The position numbers were made by a program, and so were the translations under genes. A stretch of DNA of 64,000 bases from positions 62,001 to 126,000 of the forward strand of contig JADKCV010000014.1 in the NCBI GenBank assembly GCA_016718655.1. The letters run 5' to 3'. Shown here piece after piece: positions 35,355 through 44,383 of the stretch; the first letter of the stretch is position 1; the number at the start of each line of letters is the position of its first letter. Origin of the DNA: Flavobacteriales bacterium. GTDB lineage: Bacteria > Bacteroidota > Bacteroidia > Flavobacteriales_F > PHOS-HE28. The notes beneath the pieces were generated by a model. That model made no database searches. It saw nothing but the letters and a program-made list of their open reading frames with translations, and was not told where the DNA came from.

Positions 35355-36076
35355 TCGTGGAGGAAGCGGAGCACATGACCGATGATCTCCTCCCGTTGCC
35401 GGGGATCCGCGTCGCTGTCCATGTTATTATGGGGCGTGTCCTTCAGGAGGATCGCTTTGGTCCCAGTTACTCGGCCTCCACTCCGGTGGGAAGGACCTCT
35501 GGGTCGGCCGGTTGGTCGCTGCTGCAAGGTATAACTGCGTGGTTTGTTGGCGCGCAGGATGGGCATGCGACGGTGGTCGAGGGTGATCACCTTCTGGATC
35601 AGGTCTGGATGTTGATGACCGAACAAGACGCTCATATCTCCACCGTTGGAATGGCCAAGCAGACTGATCCGTCCATGATCCAATTCGGGGTGGACCCGTT
35701 GAAGCTCCTGAAGTGCGAAGCGGATGTTCGTTGCTCCGCGTTCCCAATTGGGCATCCGTACCACACGTGCAGGACCATTGAAGTCGAGCGGAGGGTCGGT
35801 TGGTAGTTCGTGCTGGATGCTCAACACGAACCATCCCGCTTCGGCCAAGGCCTCGAGCAGGTATCCATAGGCGAGATAGGACCCTGATTGGTTCTCCCCA
35901 TAACCGTGGCTGAAGACCACGATCGGGGCGCCCACGGTGGTGCCAACGGGTTGATGGATCGCTACCGGGATGGACCGTGCGCGACCGGTGTCCTGCCAGG
36001 TGATGAGCGCTGGGGACTGTGCGAGGGCCATTTGACCCAAGACCGTCAGTACTGGCAAGAGGTGTGCGATCCTCAT
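35351..36076 (-). CDS. Secreted alpha/beta hydrolase (chlorophyllase/PAF-acetylhydrolase-like)
   Basis: The product (241 residues) has a signal peptide (MRIAHLLPVLTVLGQMALAQ), an oxyanion-hole region APIVVFSHGYGENQSG, and the nucleophile elbow ISLLGHSNGGDMSVLFG with Ser. The end has TPHNNMDSDADPRQREEIIG, where His is the likely catalytic base. Residues about 185-205 (LQQRPTGRPRGPSHRSGG) look wrong; a +1 frame reads SDQPADPEVLPTGVEAE, the sequence expected there. I therefore infer two compensating indels near 35530 and 35470. TACCTTCG (36081-36088) lies 4 nt before the ATG. It overlaps the next gene. Confidence 0.82.
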   Translation of the reverse strand: MRIAHLLPVLTVLGQMALAQSPALITWQDTGRARSIPVAIHQPVGTTVGAPIVVFSHGYGENQSGSYLAYGYLLEALAEAGWFVLSIQHELPTDPPLDFNGPARVVRMPNWERGATNIRFALQELQRVHPELDHGRISLLGHSNGGDMSVLFGHQHPDLIQKVITLDHRRMPILRANKPRSYTLQQRPTGRPRGPSHRSGGRVTGTKAILLKDTPHNNMDSDADPRQREEIIGHVLRFLHE

Positions 36077-36278
36077 CCGGCGAAGGTAGGGGAGCAGGCC
36101 GAGTAGTATGGGCGATCCAGAAGCGAGATGATTGACCTGAAGCCGAGGCCATGTGCGCTCGATCGTTCTTTGTGTCATTGCCTACTTGGTCGATCGGGCG
36201 ATCGGAAGGTCGATCCTGAACCGGTCCTTCGCGGCCGAACACCAGATGTCCCTTCTCCGGGACCATTACCTTGGCGCC

Positions 36279-36740
36279 ATGCGTACTACATGTTGTCTCC
36301 TGTTCTTCCTGGTCGTTCTTACCACCTCCGCACAGGTCCCGCTCGATGTTGCAGTTGCGGACCTGCCCGCAAAGCTGGCAGGGGTGTGGGAGGGGCCTTT
36401 GGGCGATGGACGTTATCGCGAGGTATGGACCCAGGTGACCATGAATACCTACGAAGGGGTGGCACGAATGATCCAAGGGGAGAAGGTGCTCAGTGAAGAG
36501 CAGATGCGACTCACCTTCTTCGCTGGGCAATGGCTCCTGATCGCTTCCACAGGGGATACACGCATCACCAGCTTCGTTCGCGTGGAGGTGAAGGATGGCG
36601 TGTGGGTCTTTGAGAACAAGGAACACGACTTCCCGCAGCGTATCGGCTATCACGTGGAGGGTGATGTGCTCAGGGCATATATCGCTGGATCGGATGATCA
36701 AGCGCAGCGCATGGACTTCCTGCTCCAGCGTGTGCGATAG
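36279..36740 (+). CDS. Secreted DUF6265 family protein
   Basis: The 153-residue protein has a signal peptide (MRTTCCLLFFLVVLTTSAQ) and the DUF6265 layout: LAGVWEGPLGDGRYREVWTQ, MNTYEGVARMIQGEKVLSEEQMR, FENKEHDFPQRIGYHV. The fold is lipocalin/fatty-acid-binding-like; its function is unknown. TACCTTGG (36267-36274) lies 4 nt before the ATG, deciding against the longer frame that starts at 36153. It converges with the GH3 gene, 14 bp away. Confidence 0.82.
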   Translation: MRTTCCLLFFLVVLTTSAQVPLDVAVADLPAKLAGVWEGPLGDGRYREVWTQVTMNTYEGVARMIQGEKVLSEEQMRLTFFAGQWLLIASTGDTRITSFVRVEVKDGVWVFENKEHDFPQRIGYHVEGDVLRAYIAGSDDQAQRMDFLLQRVR

Positions 36741-36754
36741 TCAATAGGCTGAGA

Positions 36755-39409
36755 TCACTCTTCCAGTTCCAACACGGTCCGCAGCCGGATGTCCTTGCTG
36801 GAGCCTCCGATCATCAGTCGGAAGGTACCCGGCTCCGTGACCTCTTCCAAGGCTTCATTGAGCATGCTAAGCCGGTCCGCCGTCAGGCTGAAGGTGACCG
36901 TGGTGGAAGCGCCAGCGGCAAGCTTCACCCGCTTGAAGTCCTTCAGTTCCTTCACTGGACGCGTCACACTGGCCAATTCATCGTGCACATAAAGTTGTAC
37001 CACTTCTTCACCGGCTGCAGCGCCCGTGTTCGTCAAGGTGAAGGTGATCCGCACGGTATCCTTGGCTGTGAAGGTGCTGTCGCTGAGATGAAGGTTGCCA
37101 TAGGTGAATGAGGTGTAGCTGAGGCCGTAGCCGAAGGGGAAGAGCGGCTGGCCCGTGCCGTCCACGTAATCATCGCCCCGGCCCGTAGGGTAGTGGTTGT
37201 ATACCAAGGGGAGTTGGCCTTCGTTGCGGGGGAAGGTGATCGGCAGGCGGCCACTGGGGTTGCGCGTACCGACCAGCAGGTCGGCAATGGCGAGGCCGCC
37301 CGCTTCTCCCGGGTACCAGGCCATGAGCACTGCCCCGGCGTTTCGCTCCCAGTTCTTCATCGTAAAAGCGCTTCCCCCAACGACCACGACAGCCACTGGA
37401 ACCCCTGTGCCGGTCAGCATATTGATCAGCCATTCTTGATACCCAGGCAGGTTCAGCTCACTGCGATCCCGGAACTCGCCTTCTTCGATCCCGACCACGG
37501 CCACGATGAGATCGCAGCCCTCGGCCAGGTCCTTCGCATCATCGATCGATCGCTCCCGCGCCTCACTTTCTCCTGTATCCCACACCAGTTGGAAGCGTGC
37601 ATTGCCGGAGCGCTCACGGTATTCGATCCGCAGCTCCACGGCTTTCCCGGCGGTCAGTTCAACGTATTCGCTAGTGGTGGTGCTGGTCTGCTCGTTCCAG
37701 CGGTCGATGAGCAATTCGCCGTTGATGTACAATCGGTAGCCATCATTGCCCTTTATACCGATCGTACAGTAATAGTCCTTGTCTGGTTTGATGACACCCT
37801 CCCAGATCACGCCGAAGTGGTCATAGGGCAGGCGAGGATCCGGTCCGTAGAGCGTCCAATCGAAGTCAACGCGGTCATCGATCCGGGTGATCATTGGCGC
37901 CCCCGTCAGGTCGATCCCGCGGAAGTAGTTGGCCCGAATGCCCGCCTTCAGGTCCATTCCCTCTTTGTGGAAGAGTACGTCAGCGGGTACTGCCTGAAAG
38001 CTGTCGAACGTTCGACCGGGCCCTGGTGCGTACACCACCTCTGTTCTGCCCTGCAGTCGATCCCGTAGGCCGTCCAGGATGCTCTTCGTGGCATTGCCAG
38101 GTCCGCTATAGCCGCCAAGCCGCGCTTCCACAGCCTCGGAACCGATCACGGCAAGGCGCTTCGTGGATGATGGTATGGGAAGGGTGTAGCCCTCGTTCTT
38201 CAGCAGTACTGCTCCTTTCACCGCCACCTCATACGCCAGCTCACGGTGCTTCCGCATGTCCAGCATCTTCATCAGGGAGTCGCTCTGGTAAGGCTGATCG
38301 AACAAACCCAGCTCGAACTTCATCCGCAGTACCCGCGCCACCGCACTGTCGATCGCCGCCTGCTTCACGCTGCCATCCAGGTAGGGCGGATCGAAAAGCA
38401 CCTCGTGCGCCAGATCCGTCTGGAAGATCACATCCTGGCCGTTCTCCACGCTCTGACGGCCGGCATCGGCATAGTCCTTGGCAGTGAAGTGCAGCACATT
38501 GGCGCCGCCAGTTGCTGCCGCATCGCTGATCACGAAGCCACGGAAGCCCCAGTCCTTGCGCAGGACATCGTTCAGCACAGCTGTTGGCGCTGCACGGACG
38601 GCCGTTGAGCGAATTGTAGGCGGTCATGATGGCGCGCGCACCGCCTGTTGACGCAGGCTTGGAAGGGGTTTGAGGTAGGTCTCGCGCAGGTGGCGTTCGC
38701 TGTGGAATGCCGGATAACTGTCGCGGCCGCCATCGCCGTGGTTGGCCACGAAATGCTTGGGTGTGGTGATGATCCCGCTGCCCTCCATCGCCTTCACGTA
38801 GGCAATACCCATCCAGGATGCCAGTAGCGGGTCCTCGCCGTAGGTCTCCTCCACGCGGCCCCAGCGCACGTCGGTAGCCAGGTTCACCACGGGGCTCAGC
38901 ACCATGCGGATGCCGCGGGCCTTGGTCTCCAGCGCGATGGCCCGGCCCACCTGCCCCATCAGGGTGGTGTCGAAGCTGGCGGCCAGGGCAATGCTCTGCG
39001 GGAACTGCGTTGCGCCGGGAAGCACCAGGCCGTGTAGCGCTTCCTCATAGGGGATGAACGGAATGCCGAGGCGTGTACGCTCGCGGAAGTAGCGCTGGGT
39101 GGCGTTGATGCGCTCGAGCAGGGATCCGCCGGGAGTGCCTTGCGCGCTGCCGATCAATTGCTGGGTGGCGTTCTACGCATCGGTGCCTCGGTCGAGCTGC
39201 AGTCCGAAGATGCCGTTCCGGTATCGCGCGCTGTCGGGTCCCACTTCGCCCACCACCATGAAGAGCTGGCGGAACTTCTCCTCGGGTGTCATGCGGCCAA
39301 GCAGGTCCTGTACACGCTCCGCGATCGGCCGCGCAGGGTCCTGGAAGGGGAGTTGGGCACGTAGAACGGTGCTGATCGACAGGGTCAGGAGGATGAGTAG
39401 CGAACGCAC
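36755..39409 (-). pseudogene. bglX: GH3 beta-glucosidase (BglX-like) with PA14 insert, interrupted by an amber codon and indels
   Basis: The joined sequence of about 880 residues starts at GTG 39409 with a signal peptide (MRSLLILLTLSISTVLRAQ). The GH3 N domain follows (VLSPVVNLATDVRWGRVEET, PKHFVANHGDGGRDS, nucleophile Asp in GFRGFVISDAAATGG). Then come a GH3 C domain with an inserted PA14 domain (FGVIWEGVIKPDKDYYCTIG) and an FnIII-like end (GEEVVQLYVHDELA). An in-frame TAG lies at 39173-39175 (DA-stop-NATQQL). Several indels cluster at 38577-38640, where ARAIMTAYNSLNGRPCSANS is in another frame. The amber is a substitution, not a homopolymer error, so real decay is plausible. TAGCTTGG (39414-39421) before the GTG overlaps the previous gene's stop. 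Confidence 0.8.
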
Positions 39410-39418
39410 AGTGCCAAG

Positions 39419-40408
39419 CTACGTGTTGCGACCCGGCCGCAGGATCAGTGCTCCTGCCACCTGGATCACCACCTTACCCGTGTGCAGGCCTTCGCCGAAG
39501 TACCGGATCAAGCGAGGAGTCTCCTCCAATGGATATGGTCCGTCGATCAAGGGCTTCAGGGTCCCATTGCCGATGGCGGGGGCAAGCGTGTCCAGGTTCT
39601 TGTTCGACTTCAACGAAACGATGTGCATGTTGCGCCGACCCAGGAACCGTGCGATGAGCAATGCGACCAGACGACCGGGATCGCCACCCACGGTCACGTA
39701 ACGGCCTTTGGGCGCCAGCGCACGGGCAAGTTCGCGTGGTACGCGTTTCGTCTTCATGTCCACGATCAGGTCGAAGCGTTCACCGAGTTGGGTGAAGTCC
39801 TGTTGCGTGTAGTCGATCACGCGGTCGAAACCCATGGCTTTCATCGCTTCCAGTTTTCCGCCAGTGTCCACGCCCCAAACCGCGCACCCGTGTTGTTTGG
39901 CGAGTTGCAAAGCGAACGTGCCAACACCACCACCGCCTCCATTGAGCAGCACCCGTTCATCCTGTTGCAACTTGCCGATCTGCACCAGCGCTTGGTAGGC
40001 CAATTCCAAGGCGTGGGGTATGGCGGCTGCTGCTACGAAGGAAAGCCCGGCAGGCATGAGGCGTAACTCGGTTTCCGGTACGGCTACGAACTCTGCGAGC
40101 GTCCCCAACCCGCCATTGGAGGTATCACCATAGACCTGATCACCAACGCGCCATTGTGTAACATCACGTCCGATCGCCTCCACCACGCCCGCCAACTCCA
40201 TGCCCGGGATGGGTCGTTGCGGACGGAATAGGCCGAAGAAGAGCCGGTAGATCCGTGGCCTACCGGTCACCATGCTCCAATCGTAGTCGTTCACCGAGGT
40301 GGCCTGCACGCGCACCAGCACCTGCCGGTCCTTCGGCACAGGCACGGGTACATCGCGCAGTTGCAATTGCTCGGGTGGCGCATAACGTGTGCAGACGATG
40401 GCTTTCAT
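39419..40408 (-). CDS. NAD(P)-dependent alcohol dehydrogenase / quinone oxidoreductase (MDR superfamily)
   Basis: The 329-residue protein has a GroES-like N domain (MKAIVCTRYAPPEQLQLRDV, IPGMELAGVVEAIGRDVTQW, VGDQVYGDT) and a Rossmann domain with NGGGGGVGTFALQLAKQHGC (about residues 146-165) that binds NADPH. It lacks the structural-zinc Cys cluster, fitting zeta-crystallin-like quinone oxidoreductases. The physiological substrate is unknown. The frame continues upstream without a convincing start; the ATG at 40408 has TTCATTCG 4 nt upstream. It ends 9 bp before the GH3 start and may be co-transcribed. Confidence 0.9.
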   Translation of the reverse strand: MKAIVCTRYAPPEQLQLRDVPVPVPKDRQVLVRVQATSVNDYDWSMVTGRPRIYRLFFGLFRPQRPIPGMELAGVVEAIGRDVTQWRVGDQVYGDTSNGGLGTLAEFVAVPETELRLMPAGLSFVAAAAIPHALELAYQALVQIGKLQQDERVLLNGGGGGVGTFALQLAKQHGCAVWGVDTGGKLEAMKAMGFDRVIDYTQQDFTQLGERFDLIVDMKTKRVPRELARALAPKGRYVTVGGDPGRLVALLIARFLGRRNMHIVSLKSNKNLDTLAPAIGNGTLKPLIDGPYPLEETPRLIRYFGEGLHTGKVVIQVAGALILRPGRNT

Positions 40409-40503
40409 ACTGCGAATGAAGGGGTGAGGGGGCGTTGGTGGAAGCGGGAACTGTTCAACGGTTGAAGGGCGGGAGGGGCGGACTGTGCATTCCCAGCATG
40501 TGC

Positions 40504-40992
40504 TCACAGATCCCTCTGGAACACCAGCCGCGTGAAACCGCGCGGATCCTTCACGTCCCGTTCAGGTGCCCTTCGGAACCCCAGCCTCTTGTAGAGCCGC
40601 TGCGCGCTGTGCATGCTGGGCTGGGTCCAAAGGACCACAGCTTGAGCCCCAGATGCGAAGGCCCGGTCCACACAGGCCTGTACGAGCACTTCTCCGATAC
40701 CCAAGCCACGGGCGCGTTCATCCACTCCCAGCACGCGGAACTCCCGTTCGTACATGGTGGCCAACTGGCGCAATGCGCTTGCCGGGTGCAATAGCAGGAC
40801 CGCACCGACCACCGCGTCCTCACCGTCGAGAGCAACGAGCAGTACACCCGCGGGCTCAAGGTTCTCGCGCGTCATGAACTGGCCGGCATTCGCAGCTGCT
40901 GTGTAGCCGCCTGCCACATACACGCGCTGCAACAGGGCCGTGGCCTGTTCCCATTCACGGTCGGTGGCGGCTTCCCGAAGGTGGGGTGTCAT
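40504..40992 (-). CDS. GNAT family N-acetyltransferase, copy 2
   Basis: A 162-residue GNAT protein with VLGVDERARGLGIGEVLVQA (acetyl-CoA loop) and AQRLYKRLGFRRAPERDVKD. It is the paralogue of 33351-33839 with the same length and the same C-terminal DPRGFTRLV. It starts 23 bp after the NTF2-like lipoprotein gene, so the two form a compact two-gene unit here, unlike copy 1. The second ATG at 40992 is chosen by alignment with copy 1; an ATG at 40998 is possible. Confidence 0.88.
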   Translation of the reverse strand: MTPHLREAATDREWEQATALLQRVYVAGGYTAAANAGQFMTRENLEPAGVLLVALDGEDAVVGAVLLLHPASALRQLATMYEREFRVLGVDERARGLGIGEVLVQACVDRAFASGAQAVVLWTQPSMHSAQRLYKRLGFRRAPERDVKDPRGFTRLVFQRDL

Positions 40993-41015
40993 GTGCATCT
41001 CGCGTTCCGATCGGA

Positions 41016-41503
41016 TCAATGATCGTAACTGATCACCCGGCTCACCTTCCACCCACTGTCCTGCTTGCGCCACACCATGATGTTCTTGAAGGTGCCGCAG
41101 TCCTCCTTGCCGTTCTCCGAATGGCAGAAGCGGTGTTGGCAAACTTCCAGCAGGCCGAAGTCGCCGATGGGATGGACCTCCAGGCTACCGGGCACCAGCT
41201 CGCGGCGCAGTCCGGTCTCTGCGTTAGGGGCGAACAAGCCGCGGAAGTTTGCCATGGTGCTGTCGTAGCGGGTGAGGCCGCCCTTGTCGTGGTAGAACTC
41301 GAGATCAGGTGTGAAGAAGGTGCCCAGTGCACTGGCATCGTGGGCGTTGAAGGCGGCGAACATCGCGCTGTCGAGGACGGCTATAGTGGCGACCAGTGGA
41401 TCGGGAGTGGAAACGCTGGCAGAAGGCACCGTTGCCTCATGAACGGGTGGAGGCGAGCAGGAGACGCTGAGGCCAGTGCTGGAGGGGCGATCGATATTCG
41501 CAT
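41016..41503 (-). CDS. NTF2-like (SnoaL/DUF4440) lipoprotein, copy 2, one frameshift
   Basis: The domain LDSAMFAAFNAHDASALGTF, LEFYHDKGGLTRYDSTMANF and CGTFKNIMVWRKQDSGWKVS closely matches copy 1 at 34838-35354. Upstream in the same frame is LSVSCSPPPVHEATVPS, a lipobox, while a start ATG at 41503 (MRISIAPPAL) lies in another frame. Adding one C near 41473 gives MRISIAPPALALSVSC, a proper lipoprotein signal. CATCTTCG 3 nt upstream of the ATG matches the promoter pattern of this genome. The C terminus SRVISYDH is shared with copy 1. Confidence 0.75.
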
Positions 41504-41531
41504 GGACGAAGATGCGATGACTTCATTGGAG

Positions 41532-44183
41532 TCACTCCCTCACCATCTTCACCACCTCGGTCCGCGCGCCATCGGCACTGCTCAACCGCAGCAGGTAGCA
41601 CCCACTGGCCAAGTCGTCCACAGGGATCAGCTCGCGGGTGCGCGGTCCGGCGCTGTGGGTGCGCACGGTGCGGCCATCGGCGCTCAGGAGGGTACAGAAC
41701 ACGCGCTCACCGGCGGTGGTGAGCAGCAGCGTTCGCCCGAAGGGGTTGGGGCCCACGGAAACGCCGGGCAAGGTGGATCCCGCGATGCCGGAACACACGT
41801 CCACATTGATGGTGAAGCTCGTACTGTCCGCGCAGGGGAAGGATTGGCGGATGACCTCACGGAAGAAGAGGTCGGCATCCGGCACTCCTGGCATGTGGCC
41901 AAGGCCGGTGGGGTAGCCGTTCGCGGTGAAGTGGAACAGGTTGGGCAACATCGGTTCCGCATCGGCCACGAACTGCAGCGCCCACGTGTAGGTGCTGCCT
42001 TCTTGCACGGGCAGGTCCAGCGTGGTGAAGAGGTTGTAACCGTCCAAGGTGGTGCGCGTATCGGACCAGATCACCGGCCCATCGGGTCCCGTGCCTTCGT
42101 GCAGGCTCAGGTTGAAGGTTCGCGCCACATTCGCGTTCATCAGCACGGCCGTTTGGATGTTGAGCAAGGTGCCCGTCTGACGGGCATTGAACGCTTGCCA
42201 AGCCAAGGAGTCGGCAGGAAGGAAACCGTATGACGGCACGCCTTCATAACAACAGAATTGGTCCTGAAAGGTGACCTCGTCCAGCACGGTGGAGTAGAGG
42301 TAGTCCACGGTGTGCGTGCCCACCCCGAGCGCTGCGGGATCCAGGACCGTACTGGCCGCGCCGTTGATGCGGAAGCTGCCTCCGGCAGGTTCGCCCTGCA
42401 ACGGGATCGGATCGTTATCCACGCAGATCGGCGCTTGCAGAGCGGGGAAAACGAAGGTGGGCGGCGGCTCCACGGTGAAGACCTGGTCCATTGTTCCGGA
42501 GCAACCGTTCACGGTGTAGGTGTGCTGCGCGAGGTGCTCGCCGGGCGCGAGGTTCGAGGGAATGAAGGTGTCCGTGGTGCTGCCGTCCACGGCCTCGCTG
42601 ATGTTGGAGAGGTGCAGGGTGTCCGCCACCAGGTGCACCGGCCGTTCATCCGAATGACAGTAGGCATCGGCGAGGTTGATGAAGGGATGTTCCTGCACTT
42701 GGTACAACTCGTAGTAGCGGTACGTGCCTTGGCACGGTGGCGCGGCCAGGATCCACTGGCGGAATTCCACATCCTGCGGGCCCAAGCTGCTGATGCCGTG
42801 CGCGTAGGAAGCGCCATAAGGCGTCATGATGGCGATGTCGGTAGTGGTGGTGACGAGCGCCGTGTAGGTGTTGCCCGCCAAGCTGTTCACGCCCGCAGGT
42901 AGGTCGAAGAGGGTCCAGCTCGTGTCAGCGGTCATCGGCGCAGAAAGGTCGAAGAGCAAGGAGAACCCTACGCCTTCGCCGCTGTAGATGCGAAGCCGCA
43001 TGTTCTGCGGTGCGGTGGAGTGCGCGTAGATGTCCAAGCGATCGAACTCCCCATCGATGGCCGCCGTGAAGCTCTGCCACACACTGTCCGTGGCGACGCC
43101 TATGTGCGCGGTGGGCGTTAGGGCATAGGGCAAGCAAAACTGGTCGGCGAAGACCGTCGGTGGCTCTTGGGCGGTCGGCGAGTAGGCCACCCAATATTGG
43201 CCGGGCGGGTTCGGAGCGTTGATGATGTTCGTTCCGCTCACGAGCGGTCCACTGAAGGTGCCGGGGGCCGGGCTGGCTTCCAACGCGAGTGGATCGGCGT
43301 CCACGCATTGCCGCAAGGCGAACGGCGTGATGATCGTGGGTGAGGTGGTGCGTTGCAGCTGCACACGCACGTTGTCCGCCGTGTAGCGCATCAACGCCCC
43401 TTGCTGCGGCGTGAGCGAATCGGCCGTGCAGAGCGTGTAGCTCATGAGGTTGTTGAGCATCGGGGTGTACAGGTCGCCGTTCGCATCGGTCACGGTACCC
43501 ACGTACGTGCAGGGGGGCAACATCATGCCAGGCAGGTCCAAGCGCGGATCGGCGGGTGTATCGCACAGCATATCGCCGCCGATGGAGCAGTTGGAACCAT
43601 TAACCAGCTCCGGCTCGATCAGCACATCATGCGGGTGGCTGAGGCCGAGCACATGGCCCACCTCATGCGCCAGGGTGTATTGGGGGCCGAAGCGCGAAAC
43701 GAACACGAGGTCGCCCAGGGCTGCACCACCGATGGTCCCGCTCGCGATGTCGAACACGTAGAACGCGTTGATGTAGCCCGGTTCCGTGTTCGCCTGCACG
43801 GTCTGCGCGGCCTGCAGCGGGGAGATGTAGAGTTGTTGATCAACCACGACCTCGATCGGTCCGCAGAGCTGGAGCTGTACGCCGGTGTTGCAGCGCGCGA
43901 AGATGGCATTGGTGGCGTCGATGTCCCGCTGTACATCGCTGGGCTGGAAGGCGAGCACCGGGTCAAAGCCCCCGTTCGGAGCGGCGGCGATCACCACGTG
44001 CAACTTCATGGTCCGCACCTCGTTCCCGCCGCCCCGTTCAGCGTCCGCAGCCAAGGCCCGTGCGACGAGCTCCGGGGAAAGTCCGGCGTTGGTACTGCCA
44101 CAACCGGCCTGCTGTTGTGCACGTGCGGGTGAGCAGTAGGAGAGGAGCAGGACTGTGGCGAATACCGAGGAGCGAAGGGTCAT
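41532..44183 (-). CDS. Secreted M43-type zinc metalloprotease with T9SS sorting domain
   Basis: The 883-residue protein has a signal peptide (MTLRSSVFATVLLLSYCSPARA). Its pappalysin-like M43 protease domain shows PGYINAFYVFDIASGTIGGA and the zinc site TLAHEVGHVLGLSHPHD with the extended HExxHxxGxxH. The Met-turn region is LNNLMSYTLCTADSLTPQQG (about residues 243-262). Two long beta-rich regions with Cys follow, and a type A sorting domain (GVSVGPNPFGRTLLL to VVKMVRE). It should be exported by T9SS and act outside the cell on peptides or proteins. It is a single gene with no frameshift seen. Confidence 0.92.
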   Translation of the reverse strand: MTLRSSVFATVLLLSYCSPARAQQQAGCGSTNAGLSPELVARALAADAERGGGNEVRTMKLHVVIAAAPNGGFDPVLAFQPSDVQRDIDATNAIFARCNTGVQLQLCGPIEVVVDQQLYISPLQAAQTVQANTEPGYINAFYVFDIASGTIGGAALGDLVFVSRFGPQYTLAHEVGHVLGLSHPHDVLIEPELVNGSNCSIGGDMLCDTPADPRLDLPGMMLPPCTYVGTVTDANGDLYTPMLNNLMSYTLCTADSLTPQQGALMRYTADNVRVQLQRTTSPTIITPFALRQCVDADPLALEASPAPGTFSGPLVSGTNIINAPNPPGQYWVAYSPTAQEPPTVFADQFCLPYALTPTAHIGVATDSVWQSFTAAIDGEFDRLDIYAHSTAPQNMRLRIYSGEGVGFSLLFDLSAPMTADTSWTLFDLPAGVNSLAGNTYTALVTTTTDIAIMTPYGASYAHGISSLGPQDVEFRQWILAAPPCQGTYRYYELYQVQEHPFINLADAYCHSDERPVHLVADTLHLSNISEAVDGSTTDTFIPSNLAPGEHLAQHTYTVNGCSGTMDQVFTVEPPPTFVFPALQAPICVDNDPIPLQGEPAGGSFRINGAASTVLDPAALGVGTHTVDYLYSTVLDEVTFQDQFCCYEGVPSYGFLPADSLAWQAFNARQTGTLLNIQTAVLMNANVARTFNLSLHEGTGPDGPVIWSDTRTTLDGYNLFTTLDLPVQEGSTYTWALQFVADAEPMLPNLFHFTANGYPTGLGHMPGVPDADLFFREVIRQSFPCADSTSFTINVDVCSGIAGSTLPGVSVGPNPFGRTLLLTTAGERVFCTLLSADGRTVRTHSAGPRTRELIPVDDLASGCYLLRLSSADGARTEVVKMVRE

Positions 44184-44383
44184 GTGGTGGATTCACGGTG
44201 ATGACGACCGAAAGGGCGCTGAGCGTTGTCCGGCGGAAGGAATGATCCGTAGCCGGACGGCTATCCGTACCGAACGCGATCTCCATACGCTCTAACTTCG
44301 CGCTTCATTCGTGAAACCATGCTTTGCTCGAGTAAGCGTGGTGCAAGGGATGTCCTAGCGTATAACCTTCCGACAAGTCAGAC

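Noticed and set aside
35427..36701. A 424-residue minus-strand frame spanning the hydrolase and DUF6265 genes
   Set aside because: It is out of frame with the hydrolase and antisense to the DUF6265 gene; it only reflects the +1 frame made visible by local indels.
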